Below the pieces are notes generated by a model that worked only from the letters and a program-made list of their open reading frames with translations, was not told the DNA's origin and did no database searches. From positions 1 through 32,433 of the forward strand of contig JADYYB010000021.1 in the NCBI GenBank assembly GCA_020853895.1: a stretch of DNA of 32,433 nt, in the 5' to 3' direction. Each line of letters begins with the position of its first letter. The stretch's first letter is position 1. Source of the DNA: Bauldia sp. GTDB taxonomy: Bacteria; Pseudomonadota; Alphaproteobacteria; Rhizobiales; Kaistiaceae. A program made the position numbers and the translations under genes. This document shows positions 1-8,824 of the stretch, piece after piece.

Positions 1-200
1 CGGGTCGATTGTCTTGGGCACGTGTCATCCCCCGGTGACGATGCGTGTCGCCTCGTGAATCAGTCCCTGCGAGAAAGTCCTCCGCCCCGAAAGTATCTGT
101 TGGCGCGAAGGATTTCAGCCCCTCCGGCGGCCGCTTCCTTCTCGCGAAGGGTGCGGCGTGGTAAATCGGTCGCGCCCGATCCCAGCCAGAAGGTGACGAG

Positions 201-914
201 ATGCGCGTGGTGCTGTTCGCCCTCTTCCTCCTCAGCGCCGCAGGAGCGGCCAACGCCCAGGGCGGGGGCAAGGGGGCGGAGATCTGCCCGGCGAATGCCT
301 TCTCCAGCGACGAGACGCTGACCTGCCGCTGCGACATCACCGAGCCGTTCGCCGGCGTATGGGGCAGCGGGCCCTATACCAGCGACTCCTCGATCTGCAC
401 CGCCGCGGTCCATGCCGGCCTTCTCAGCAGCGCCGCGCGGCCGGATGGCGTTCACCATACCGGCACGGTCACGCTCAACCGCTCCGAGGGCTGCCCGAGC
501 TATGCTCCGACCACGGCCAACGGCGTGACCACGCTGAGCTACGGCAGCTGGGATTCGAGCTTCTTCTTCCCCGAGGCGGGCGACGGCCAGTGCCCCGGCA
601 CGATCGCCGGGATGGACGTCTGCCCGGCCGGCCTCCCGTCGGGCGTCGCCGACCTCACCTGCGTGTGCCTGCCCGAGGCGACTTCGATCGGCGTGGTGTG
701 GGGCACGGGCGTCTATACCGACGACTCGGCGATCTGCCCGGCGGCGGTCCATGCCGGCGCGATCACCGCCGCGGGCGGGCCCGTCACGGTGCTGCGTACC
801 CTCGGCCAGGAGAGCTACACCGCCTCGCTCAGCAACGGGGTCGACTCGCGCAGCTACGGCAGCTGGCAATGGTCGATCATGTTCGGGGAAGCGACGGCGG
901 CGAAGGGGAAGTAG
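201..914 (+). CDS. Secreted protein with two LCCL domains
   Basis: A 237-residue protein that starts with a clear Sec signal peptide (hydrophobic residues 3-15, likely cleavage after ANA at about residue 19). The mature part is two repeats, about residues 28-125 and 138-230. Each repeat carries the LCCL hallmark, VWGSGPYTSDSSIC at 53-66 and VWGTGVYTDDSAIC at 167-180, followed by AAVHAG, and each ends in a SYGSW block. Paired cysteines in each repeat (C29, C42, C44, C66, C98; C141, C154, C156, C179) suggest disulfides, so the protein probably acts in the periplasm or outside the cell. LCCL domains are thought to bind polysaccharide or lipid, but no reaction is known here. The ATG is preceded by AAGGTGACGAG. 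The 200 bases before it show no other gene. It stands alone on the plus strand ahead of the dioxygenase gene. Confidence 0.85.
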   Translation: MRVVLFALFLLSAAGAANAQGGGKGAEICPANAFSSDETLTCRCDITEPFAGVWGSGPYTSDSSICTAAVHAGLLSSAARPDGVHHTGTVTLNRSEGCPSYAPTTANGVTTLSYGSWDSSFFFPEAGDGQCPGTIAGMDVCPAGLPSGVADLTCVCLPEATSIGVVWGTGVYTDDSAICPAAVHAGAITAAGGPVTVLRTLGQESYTASLSNGVDSRSYGSWQWSIMFGEATAAKGK

Positions 915-1018
915 GCGCTCGCTCAGGTTGGATGAGCGGATCGTAACCTTTCGGCCATCGCGCCGTAACGTAGGCTCGGCGATGGTTGGCTCGGACGCTC
1001 ACAGCGAAGGGGCAGATC

Positions 1019-1627
1019 ATGCCAGCGGAGATCGGACGACGGCGGTTCCTCAAGGGCATCGTGACGGCCGGGGTCGCCGGCCTGTCGCTGAGCGGGCTGA
1101 CCCGCGCCGCGGAGGCGCAGGGGCTCAGCCTCCCGCCCACGCTCGCCTGCGGGGACGATGACGACGAGGTCACCGAGGCGCAGACCGAGGGGCCGTATTT
1201 CACGCCCAACTCGCCGGAGCGGACGAATTTCCGCGAGGCCGGGTTCGCCGGCACCAACATCGTCCTCACCGGACTCGTGGTGACGCGCTCGTGCCGGCCG
1301 GTGCCGCAGGCGCTGGTCGAGCTGTGGCACTGCGACGACGGCGGCACCTACGACAACGCCGGATACAAGGGGCGCGGGCACACCTTCACCGACGCGCTCG
1401 GCACCTACCGCTTCGAGACGATCGTGCCGGGGCTCTATCCGGGGCGGACGCGGCACTTCCATCTCAAGTTCCAGGCGCCGAACAACCCGGTGCTGACCAC
1501 CCAGTTCTACTTCCCCGGCGAGCCGGGGAATCTCCGCGACGGCATCTTCAGCGACGAGCTTCTTCTCGAGATCGCCAGCGAGCCGGAGCTTACCGGCTGG
1601 TTCACCACCGTGCTGGATATCGCCTGA
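1019..1627 (+). CDS. Tat-exported intradiol ring-cleavage dioxygenase
   Basis: A 202-residue member of the intradiol dioxygenase family, non-haem Fe(III) enzymes that open catechol-type rings between the two hydroxyls. The start chosen is the ATG after GAAGGGGCAGATC; an upstream in-frame TTG would put the Tat motif too far in. Residues 7-30 form a Tat signal (RRRFLK then a hydrophobic stretch). The family landmark TEGPYF is at 56-61. The four expected iron ligands are Y111 (in GGTYDN), Y140 (in PGLYPGR), H146 and H148 (in RHFHLK). The Tat signal implies folding with iron in the cytoplasm and action in the periplasm. It lacks the long N-terminal helical domain of cytoplasmic catechol 1,2-dioxygenases. 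No other aromatic-degradation gene is nearby, so the substrate is unknown. Confidence 0.88.
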   Translation: MPAEIGRRRFLKGIVTAGVAGLSLSGLTRAAEAQGLSLPPTLACGDDDDEVTEAQTEGPYFTPNSPERTNFREAGFAGTNIVLTGLVVTRSCRPVPQALVELWHCDDGGTYDNAGYKGRGHTFTDALGTYRFETIVPGLYPGRTRHFHLKFQAPNNPVLTTQFYFPGEPGNLRDGIFSDELLLEIASEPELTGWFTTVLDIA

Positions 1628-1655
1628 GCCGAGCCTTGCGGCTAAGCCTCGGCTC
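1626..1655 (+). terminator. Weak hairpin after the dioxygenase gene
   Basis: GAGCCGAG at 1626-1633 pairs with CTCGGCTC at 1648-1655, and an inner AGCC/GGCT stem can also form. It starts at the stop codon of the dioxygenase gene. There is no clear T run, so termination is only possible and it may be an mRNA-end stabiliser. Confidence 0.3.
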
Positions 1656-1722
1656 GCGTTAGGCTTTCGGCATCGGCGGCGACTCGGAAGCGGGCCGCGG
1701 CGCAATCGCAACGGAGTCCGTC

Positions 1723-1974
1723 ATGGCCGGCGAGGTCAAATATCCCTGCTTCATCGAGAAGAAGAACGCCAAGGGGGAGTGGATCTGGGGATATTTCGCC
1801 AGGAACGGCGAGCAGATCGCCAAGAGCAGCGAGAGCTACGTCAAGCACGCCGACTGCACGCACAGCATCGAGCTCCTGAAGGGCTCCAAGACGCACAAGA
1901 TCTTCGTCGCCAAGCCCAAGCGCGCCGCCGCTCCGAGCCGGCCGCGGCGCACAAAGGCGGCCGCAAGCCCTTGA
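1723..1974 (+). CDS. Small DUF1508/YegP-like protein
   Basis: An 83-residue protein with no signal peptide. Residues 6-62 resemble the YegP/DUF1508 fold: an aromatic beta strand pair (GEWIWGYFARNGEQIAKSS) followed by a Y-x-x-x-x-x-C-x-x-x-I-E helix, as in YegP where one unit is about 50 residues. The usual GY after SSE is replaced by SY. The tail from residue 63 is rich in Lys, Arg, Ala and Pro (PKRAAAPSRPRRTK) and could touch nucleic acid. The ATG is preceded by CGGAG at a good distance. The function of the family is not settled. It lies alone between the dioxygenase and helicase genes. Confidence 0.7.
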   Translation: MAGEVKYPCFIEKKNAKGEWIWGYFARNGEQIAKSSESYVKHADCTHSIELLKGSKTHKIFVAKPKRAAAPSRPRRTKAAASP

Positions 1975-2074
1975 GTTTTCGGGCGAACGGGGTCATATAC
2001 GCCATGGCCGCGTGAAATGGGACCGCTTCGCCGTCCCTGGCCGTCACCCTGAAAATCTGAGCGCCCTATTCACG

Positions 2075-2144
2075 CCGGGTCTCATGACCCGGATGTCCGT
2101 ACTGTGCCCCGAGTGGGCCGCGCGGCGCCTAACGAAAGCTTATC
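2075..2144 (+). promoter_or_regulatory. Structured leader of the DEAD-box helicase gene
   Basis: A perfect inverted repeat, CCGGGT at 2075-2080 and ACCCGG at 2087-2092, sits about 55 bases before the helicase start with a six-base loop. A GC-rich segment follows (GGGCCGCGCGGCGCC, 2115-2129) that can fold on itself, then AACGAAAG just before the start. No T run follows, so it is not a terminator. Leaders of cold-inducible helicase genes are often structured; whether this one senses temperature is inference. Confidence 0.35.
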
Positions 2145-3932
2145 TTGACCTCCTTCAACGATCTCGGCCTCAACGGGCCGATCCTTCGCGCGCTCGAAGA
2201 CGAGCGCCACACGATTCCGACCCCGATCCAGGCCCAGGCCATCCCGCACGTGATGGCCGGCAGGGACATTCTCGGCATCGCCCAGACCGGTACCGGCAAG
2301 ACCGCGGCCTTCGCGCTGCCGATCCTGCACCGCCTGTCCAACACCAAGCGCGGCGCCAACCCGCGCAGCGTCCGCGTGCTCGTGCTGAGCCCGACGCGCG
2401 AGCTCTCCACGCAGATCCTCGAGCGCTTCCAGGCCTACGGGCGGCACTTCCAGTTCCGCAGCGCGCTGGTCATCGGCGGCACGCCGATCGGCAAGCAGAT
2501 CCGCGCCATGGCGCAAGGCAACGACGTGGTCATCGCCACGCCGGGCCGGCTTCTCGACCTCGTCGAGCAGCGCGCGCTTTCGCTGAGCGAAGTCGAAGTC
2601 CTGGTCCTCGACGAAGTCGACCAGATGCTCGACCTCGGCTTCATCCACGCGATCCGCGCGATCGCGGCAAAGCTCCCCAAGGTGCGCCAGAACCTCTTCT
2701 TCTCGGCGACCATGCCGCCGGAGATCCAGAAGCTCGCCGAGCAGCTCCTGACCGACCCGGTGCGCGTCGCGGTGACCCCGGTCGCCAAGACCGCGGACCG
2801 CATCAGCCAGCAGGTGATGCATGTCGAGGGCGGCGGCAAGGCCGCGGCGCTCGCCGGCATCCTCCGCGACCCCGCGGTCGAGCGGACGCTGGTCTTCACC
2901 CGCACCAAGCACGGCGCGGACAAGGTGGTGCGCAGCCTCAACCAGGCGCGCATCGCCGCCGAGGCGATCCACGGCAACAAGAGCCAGCCGCAGCGCGACC
3001 GCACGATGAACGCCTTCCGCGCCGGCAAGATCCGCGTGCTGGTGGCGACCGACATCGCCGCCCGCGGCATCGACGTGGAGAACATCAGCCACGTCATCCA
3101 GTACGACCTCCCGCACGTGCCGGAGAGCTACGTCCACCGCATCGGCCGCACCGCGCGCGCCGGCGCGGGCGGGCAGGCGATCGTGCTCGTGTCGCGCGAG
3201 GAGCGTCCGCTGCTGCGCGCCGTCGAGAAGCTGATCCGGCAGTCGATCCCGGTGATCGGCGCGCCGCCGGCTTCGGCCGACGCGTTCGCTGTTGCGGACG
3301 GGCCGATCACGCCGGACGTGGTGGCCGAGTGGACGCCCGAGCGTCCGCAGCACCGCCGTCCGCAGAACGGGCGTCCGCAGCGCGAGGGCCGCAACGGCCG
3401 CGGGCGCGGCGAGCGCCGGTTCGAGAACGCGGGTCCCGATCGCCTGTTCGCGATCGCCGACACCGCGCCGCGGGCGGGCCGCTCCGAGGCCGCCCCGGCC
3501 GAGCGGAACGATCGCGGTCCGGGCGGGCATCAGCCGCAGCGCGCGGGCGAGGGTCATCGTCGCCGCGAAGGCGGCAACGGCCATCGTCCGCACGGCAATG
3601 GCGGCCAGCGTCCGGGCGTGGGTCGTGGCCAGCAGCCGGAGGGCCGTTCGCAGCCCGCGCAGCTCGCGGCCGCCGTGCAGCAGGGCAGCGACAATGCGGG
3701 CGAGGCGCGCCGGGAGGGCAACCGCAACCATCGTCACAACGGGCAGCGCCCGGGCGGCGAGGGGCGGCCCTTCCATCAGAAGCGCCGCGGCGGCGAGCGT
3801 CATGGTCAGCACGGCCGCCCGGCGGCAACCTCCGACGAGGCGCGTCGCGAGGGGTCCGGAAAGCCGAACCGTTTCCGCAAGCGCAACAACGGCCAGCGCT
3901 TCGCCGGCAATCGCGCCTCCGCCCCGGCCTAG
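2145..3932 (+). CDS. DEAD-box ATP-dependent RNA helicase (RhlE type)
   Basis: A 595-residue RNA helicase. The start is a TTG: an in-frame stop lies at 2130-2132, and only this codon gives the expected RhlE-like beginning TSFNDLGLNGPILRAL. Motifs in order: Q motif PTPIQ at 25-29, motif I AQTGTGKT at 46-53, Ia PTRELSTQ, motif II as DEVD at 156-159 in place of DEAD, motif III SAT at 187-189, then the second RecA lobe ending in HRIGRTAR. After about residue 385 the protein is a long, low-complexity tail rich in Arg, Gly, Asn, His and Gln, typical of RNA-binding extensions on alphaproteobacterial RhlE proteins. Likely roles are ribosome assembly, mRNA decay or cold growth. It is a single-gene unit closed by a strong terminator. 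The exact subfamily (RhlE rather than DbpA) is inferred from the N-terminal sequence. Confidence 0.93.
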   Translation: MTSFNDLGLNGPILRALEDERHTIPTPIQAQAIPHVMAGRDILGIAQTGTGKTAAFALPILHRLSNTKRGANPRSVRVLVLSPTRELSTQILERFQAYGRHFQFRSALVIGGTPIGKQIRAMAQGNDVVIATPGRLLDLVEQRALSLSEVEVLVLDEVDQMLDLGFIHAIRAIAAKLPKVRQNLFFSATMPPEIQKLAEQLLTDPVRVAVTPVAKTADRISQQVMHVEGGGKAAALAGILRDPAVERTLVFTRTKHGADKVVRSLNQARIAAEAIHGNKSQPQRDRTMNAFRAGKIRVLVATDIAARGIDVENISHVIQYDLPHVPESYVHRIGRTARAGAGGQAIVLVSREERPLLRAVEKLIRQSIPVIGAPPASADAFAVADGPITPDVVAEWTPERPQHRRPQNGRPQREGRNGRGRGERRFENAGPDRLFAIADTAPRAGRSEAAPAERNDRGPGGHQPQRAGEGHRRREGGNGHRPHGNGGQRPGVGRGQQPEGRSQPAQLAAAVQQGSDNAGEARREGNRNHRHNGQRPGGEGRPFHQKRRGGERHGQHGRPAATSDEARREGSGKPNRFRKRNNGQRFAGNRASAPA

Positions 3933-3958
3933 CCTACTGCCAATGCTATGAGAATAAG

Positions 3959-3990
3959 AAAGCGCCCCGAACTTCGGGGCGCTTTTGTTT
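3959..3990 (+). terminator. Intrinsic terminator of the helicase gene
   Basis: AGCGCCCCGA (3961-3970) pairs perfectly with TCGGGGCGCT (3974-3983) across a three-base loop. The stem extends by AA/TT pairs and is followed by TTTTGTTTT. It lies 26 bases after the helicase stop. Confidence 0.93.
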
Positions 3991-4040
3991 TGGGCTGTAA
4001 CCCCTACGGAGCCGGCCCAGCAGGGGCCGCTCCCCTTTCC

Positions 4041-4166
4041 GCTCATCCCCGCGCAGGCGGGGACCCAGCTGGCAGGCGCAAAACCGGCGAGTGAACCCAT
4101 CGCTCGGTCCTGACCCGTCGGACTTGCTCAACCGTATGGGTCACCGCCTTCGCGGGGATGAGCGGA
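4041..4166. repeat. Inverted pair of REP-like palindromic units
   Basis: CCGCTCATCCCCGCG at about 4041 with AGGCGG next to it recurs in reverse complement at about 4144-4165 (CCGCCTTCGCGGGGATGAGCGG), with one mismatch over 22 bases. Each copy also has an internal GC palindrome. Such TCCCCGCG...GCGGGGA units are common extragenic repeats in alphaproteobacteria. The stretch 3991-4218 holds no gene that I can support. Confidence 0.6.
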
Positions 4167-4218
4167 TTTGGGGGACCGATGGCACCCACCGGTCCTCCAG
4201 CATTTCACCGCCGCAACG

Positions 4219-4247
4219 GAAAAGAGCCTCCCGCGGGGGGAGGCTCC
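4219..4247 (-). terminator. Intrinsic terminator of the cytochrome c gene
   Basis: Read on the minus strand, GAGCCTCC and GGAGGCTC (plus 4239-4246 and 4224-4231) form a stem followed by TTTTCC. It begins about 28 bases beyond the stop codon of the cytochrome gene. Confidence 0.85.
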
Positions 4248-4274
4248 AAGGGCAATCCAGGGAGTTTGAAGGTC

Positions 4275-4688
4275 TTACGGCGCTGGCGCAGCCGGGGCGG
4301 CAGGAGCGGAGGCGGCGCGGGCAGCTGCCACTTCCTCGGCCGTCACGGGCGGGAAGGTGTTGCCCCACGTGCCGCGGATATAGGTCGCGACAGCCGCGAT
4401 CGCCGCGTCGTCGAGCGTGTCGCCGAAGCCCGGCATCTCACCGCCGCCGTTGATGATCTGGCTCGCCACGATCGCCGCATCGGCGAGGTTCGCGTTGCCC
4501 GGGAAGCTCGGGCCGAGGCCGCCTTCGCCATTGGCTCCATGACAGCCGGAGCATCCGGCGCTGTTGTAGATCGCGGCGCCGTCCCCGGCCGGAGCGGCAC
4601 CTTGGCCCCAGGCCGGAAGGGCAATTGGGGAAAGCGTGAGGGCAGTAGCCGCGAAGCCGGCCGCGAGTGCATGGGCGCGTGATCTCAT
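4275..4688 (-). CDS. Periplasmic c-type cytochrome (class I, single haem)
   Basis: A 137-residue protein. The start is the ATG after AGGAGAGGACATC; the open frame extends 35 codons upstream but without a signal-like sequence. Residues 1-28 are a Sec signal peptide ending at about PAWGQG. The haem-binding motif CSGCH is at 46-50 and the likely methionine ligand is M85 in GEMPGF, the layout of small class I cytochromes. Residues 117-137 form an Ala/Pro-rich tail. It should carry electrons in the periplasm; the partner oxidase or dehydrogenase is not in the window. It is transcribed away from the vWA gene, with 170 bases between the two starts, and is closed by its own terminator. Confidence 0.9.
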   Translation of the reverse strand: MRSRAHALAAGFAATALTLSPIALPAWGQGAAPAGDGAAIYNSAGCSGCHGANGEGGLGPSFPGNANLADAAIVASQIINGGGEMPGFGDTLDDAAIAAVATYIRGTWGNTFPPVTAEEVAAARAASAPAAPAAPAP

Positions 4689-4858
4689 GATGTCCTCTCC
4701 TGAAGCCTGCCCCGCCGGACAACGCGCGAACGGGCGCCGCGGTTGCCGCAATGCGTGACCAAACAAGCCGCGATTTGCTCCCGCCAGGGTCAAGCTTCCG
4801 CCGAAGAGTGAGTGCTATCTCCCGCGTCAGGTGGGGGCACCGGTTAGGAGGAAATTCC

Positions 4859-6643
4859 ATGATGGGCCTGCGCCCAGCTGCCGTAAGCGTCGCCTCGATC
4901 CTTACGGTCGTCCTTGCCGCCAGCCATCCGGCCGGCGCGCAGAATCCTGCCAAGATCAATCCCGATCGTGCCGGCGACGGTATCGCCACCGCGGAAGCCT
5001 GCCGCGCGCTCGGGTTCGCCCGCGCCGCCGAGCAGGAGCGCTACGGCGGCCCTGGTTTCAGCGGCGGCTTGCCGTTGCCCTATCCCTCGACCGTGGCCCC
5101 GCTCGCGCCGCCGCCGCCCGTCGCGCCGGGCCAGCTGCAGGTTGCTCCCAGCATCGGCAATCTCGCCACGCTGCCCTACCCGACCGGCCGGATGGCCGGC
5201 GACGTCATCACCGAGCGCTATCCGGACGCGGTCACCAACCCGATCCGGCAGGTCGCCGAGCACCCGGTCTCGACCTTCTCGATCGACGTCGACACCGCCT
5301 CCTACAGCAATGTCCGCCGCTTTCTCAGCGAAGGCACGCTGCCGCCGCGCGACGCGGTGCGGGTCGAGGAGCTGGTCAACTATTTCGACTACGGCTACCC
5401 GGCGCCCGACAGCGCCGCCGAGCCGTTCCTCGCCTCGGTCACCGTCGCGCCCTCGCCGTGGGCGCCGGGGCGGGAGATCGTGCATATCGGCCTCCAGGGC
5501 TACGAGCTGCCCGAAGGCGAGCAGCCGCCGCTCAACCTCGTGTTCCTGATCGACGTCTCCGGCTCGATGCAGGGCCCCGACCGGCTCGAGCTGGCGCAGA
5601 AATCGCTGAACCTCCTCATCGACCAGCTGCGGCCCGAGGACCATGTCTCGCTTGCCGTCTATGCGGGCGCGGCGGGCGCGGTGCTGCCGCCCACGCCGGG
5701 CACGCACAAGCTGATGATCCGCTGCGCGGTCAACGCGCTCTCGGCCGGCGGCTCGACCGCGGGCGGGGAGGGCCTCGCGCTCGCCTACGATCTTGCCGAG
5801 GAGAATTTCGCCTCGGACGCGGTCAACCGCGTGATCCTGATGACCGACGGCGACTTCAATGTCGGCATCGCCAACCCGGAGATGCTCGAGGACTTCATCG
5901 CCGAGAAGCGCGAGACCGGCGTCTATCTCTCGGTCTACGGCTTCGGCCGCGGCAACTACAACGACCTCCTGATGCAGACCATCGCGCAGGCCGGCAACGG
6001 CACGGCGGCCTATGTCGACGTGCTGGCCGAGGCGCGCAAGCTCTTCCGCGACGATTTCGCGTCCTCGGTGTTCCCGATCGCCGACGACGTGAAGATCGAG
6101 GTCGAGTTCAACCCGGCGCGCGTCGCCGAGTACCGGCTCATCGGCTACGAGACGAGGCTCCTCAACCGCGAGGACTTCAACAACGACGCGGTCGACGCCG
6201 GCGAGGTCGGGGCGGGGGCCTCGGTCACCGCGCTCTACGAGATCACGCCGGTCGGCGGGCCGGTGTCGGTCGATCCGCTGCGCTACGGGCAACCGGGCGG
6301 CGAGGTGAAGCTCGGCGGGCCCGACACCAGCGGGGAGATCGCCTATCTCCGCATCCGCTACAAGGCGCCGGGCGAGGACAGATCGGTGCTGATGGAACGG
6401 CCGATCGGCGAGGACGACCGCATCGCCGATCTCGCCGACGGCGGGGAGGCGACCCGCTGGGCGCTCGCCGTCGCGGCCGTCGGCCAGCGCCTCCGCGGCG
6501 ACCCCTACATGAACGAAGCCTTCGGCTGGGAGGAGATGCTCGAGCTCGCGCAGGGCGCGCGCGGCGAGGACCTCTACGGCCTCCGCGCCGAGTTCGTGCA
6601 GCTGATCCGCGCCGCCGAAGACGCGCCGCCCCTCAACAACTAG
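4859..6643 (+). CDS. von Willebrand factor A domain protein, YfbK-like
   Basis: A 594-residue protein. The start is the ATG after TTAGGAGGAAATTCC, a strong ribosome site; earlier in-frame starts are not signal-like. Residues 1-28 look like a Sec signal (VASILTVVLAASHPAGA). A Pro-rich linker follows (70-115). The conserved N-terminal von Willebrand block is at about 137-182 (STFSIDVDTASYSNVRRFL). The vWA domain begins at about 225 with the metal site DVSGSM at 232-237 and MTDGDF further on. The C-terminal 150 residues match the DUF3520 partner domain of YfbK proteins (RLIGYETRLL, ALYEI). The family is periplasmic or membrane-linked and its role is not well defined; it is thought to bind a protein partner through the metal site. 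A hairpin follows the gene. Confidence 0.88.
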   Translation: MMGLRPAAVSVASILTVVLAASHPAGAQNPAKINPDRAGDGIATAEACRALGFARAAEQERYGGPGFSGGLPLPYPSTVAPLAPPPPVAPGQLQVAPSIGNLATLPYPTGRMAGDVITERYPDAVTNPIRQVAEHPVSTFSIDVDTASYSNVRRFLSEGTLPPRDAVRVEELVNYFDYGYPAPDSAAEPFLASVTVAPSPWAPGREIVHIGLQGYELPEGEQPPLNLVFLIDVSGSMQGPDRLELAQKSLNLLIDQLRPEDHVSLAVYAGAAGAVLPPTPGTHKLMIRCAVNALSAGGSTAGGEGLALAYDLAEENFASDAVNRVILMTDGDFNVGIANPEMLEDFIAEKRETGVYLSVYGFGRGNYNDLLMQTIAQAGNGTAAYVDVLAEARKLFRDDFASSVFPIADDVKIEVEFNPARVAEYRLIGYETRLLNREDFNNDAVDAGEVGAGASVTALYEITPVGGPVSVDPLRYGQPGGEVKLGGPDTSGEIAYLRIRYKAPGEDRSVLMERPIGEDDRIADLADGGEATRWALAVAAVGQRLRGDPYMNEAFGWEEMLELAQGARGEDLYGLRAEFVQLIRAAEDAPPLNN

Positions 6644-6688
6644 CGACAGTCCAACGGCTTCCGCCGCCGGTCAGGACTGTCACCCCGC

Positions 6689-6716
6689 GAAGGCCCGGCG
6701 CCAATGCCGGGCCTTC
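6689..6716 (+). terminator. Hairpin after the vWA gene
   Basis: GAAGGCCCGGC (6689-6699) pairs perfectly with GCCGGGCCTTC (6706-6716) over a six-base loop, 45 bases after the stop codon. The following CGCATTTCCC is only weakly T-rich, so termination is probable rather than certain. Confidence 0.6.
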
Positions 6717-6754
6717 CGCATTTCCCTGCGCGGCCGGAAGGCGGGCTCGACCAG

Positions 6755-6915
6755 CCCCCTCTCCCCGGAGGGGAGAGGGTTGGGGTGAGGGGGCTCTGCG
6801 CCATCCGGAAAGGATGCAGATCGGAGCCCACTTCGGAGAGGTGGAGCCCCCTCACCCGGATCCGGCCCGCCTCTGGCGAGCCGGGATGCCGACCTCTCCC
6901 CGCCGGGGAGAGGTG
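6755..6915. repeat. Two REP-like units in inverted order
   Basis: Unit 1 is a CCCCCTCTCCCC palindrome running into GGGGTGAGGGGGCTC (6755-6796). Unit 2 begins with GAGCCCCCTCACCC (6844-6857), the reverse complement of the end of unit 1. It ends with CCTCTCCCCGCCGGGGAGAGG (6893-6913), matching the inner palindrome of unit 1. The arrangement resembles paired REP elements. The gap 6644-7001 holds these repeats and a hairpin, and no gene that I can support. Confidence 0.65.
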
Positions 6916-7001
6916 AACGCGTGTCTGGCCAACGCCTGCTGGACCTTGGGATGGATCCCGGCTTCGCCGGGAAGGCGGTCGCGGGTTCTGGAGGAGCGAA
7001 G

Positions 7002-8510
<1,509 letters not shown>

Positions 8511-8544
8511 CGCGCCGTTCTAACCGGATGCGCCGGCGCCCGGC

Positions 8545-8578
8545 AAAGAAAACCGCCCGGAGGCTGGGCTCCGGGCGG
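8545..8578 (-). terminator. Intrinsic terminator upstream of mmsA
   Basis: On the minus strand the perfect 10-base stem CCGCCCGGAG/CTCCGGGCGG (arms 8569-8578 and 8553-8562) has a six-base loop and is followed by TTTTCTTT. It points toward mmsA and must end a transcript begun between here and the divergent glycosyltransferase gene. The rest of 8579-8824 shows no coding region that I can support. Confidence 0.8.
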
Positions 8579-8605
8579 CTGCTTGCAGGGATTCAGGGAG
8601 GAATG
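8545..8605 (-). ncRNA. Candidate small RNA with anti-Shine-Dalgarno motif
   Basis: On the minus strand an EcfG-like promoter (GGAAA at 8638-8634, 17 bases, CGTT at 8616-8613) would start a transcript at about 8605. That transcript begins CAUUCCUCCCUGAAUCCC and ends at a strong hairpin with a T tail at 8545, giving about 60 nt. The UUCCUCCC stretch is complementary to ribosome-binding sites. The design resembles stress-controlled C-rich alphaproteobacterial small RNAs such as GsrN, but I cannot show homology. The fifth base of the -35 box departs from the GGAAC consensus. It could instead be the leader or attenuator of mmsA. Confidence 0.38.
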
Positions 8606-8824
8606 GGTCGACAACGCGCGAGGCGCGGACTTGTTTCCGATGACGAAATGAGAATGACGGTCGCGTTCCAGAGGGCCTTCACGCATTCGACCGAACCGGT
8701 TAACCCGTCGCCCACGATAACGGGCGCCGGCGGCGGCCGGATCGCCCGGGTTGAGGGCAGGGCTCAGAAACGCACGAATGCCGCCACACTTCCGACAAGC
8801 GTGCGTCCTCCGACTCAAGGGGAT

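Noticed and set aside
1-200. A short frame at 22-321 before and inside the LCCL gene
   Set aside because: It has no ribosome site and an Arg/Ser/Pro-rich composition typical of a shadow frame.
60-869. Long minus-strand open frame opposite the LCCL gene
   Set aside because: High GC makes long antisense frames common. The plus frame has a signal peptide and two recognisable domains, and the antisense product is low-complexity Arg/Ala/Gly.
2012-4100. Very long frames on both strands over the helicase gene
   Set aside because: They are shadows of the helicase frame, whose motifs are all in order.
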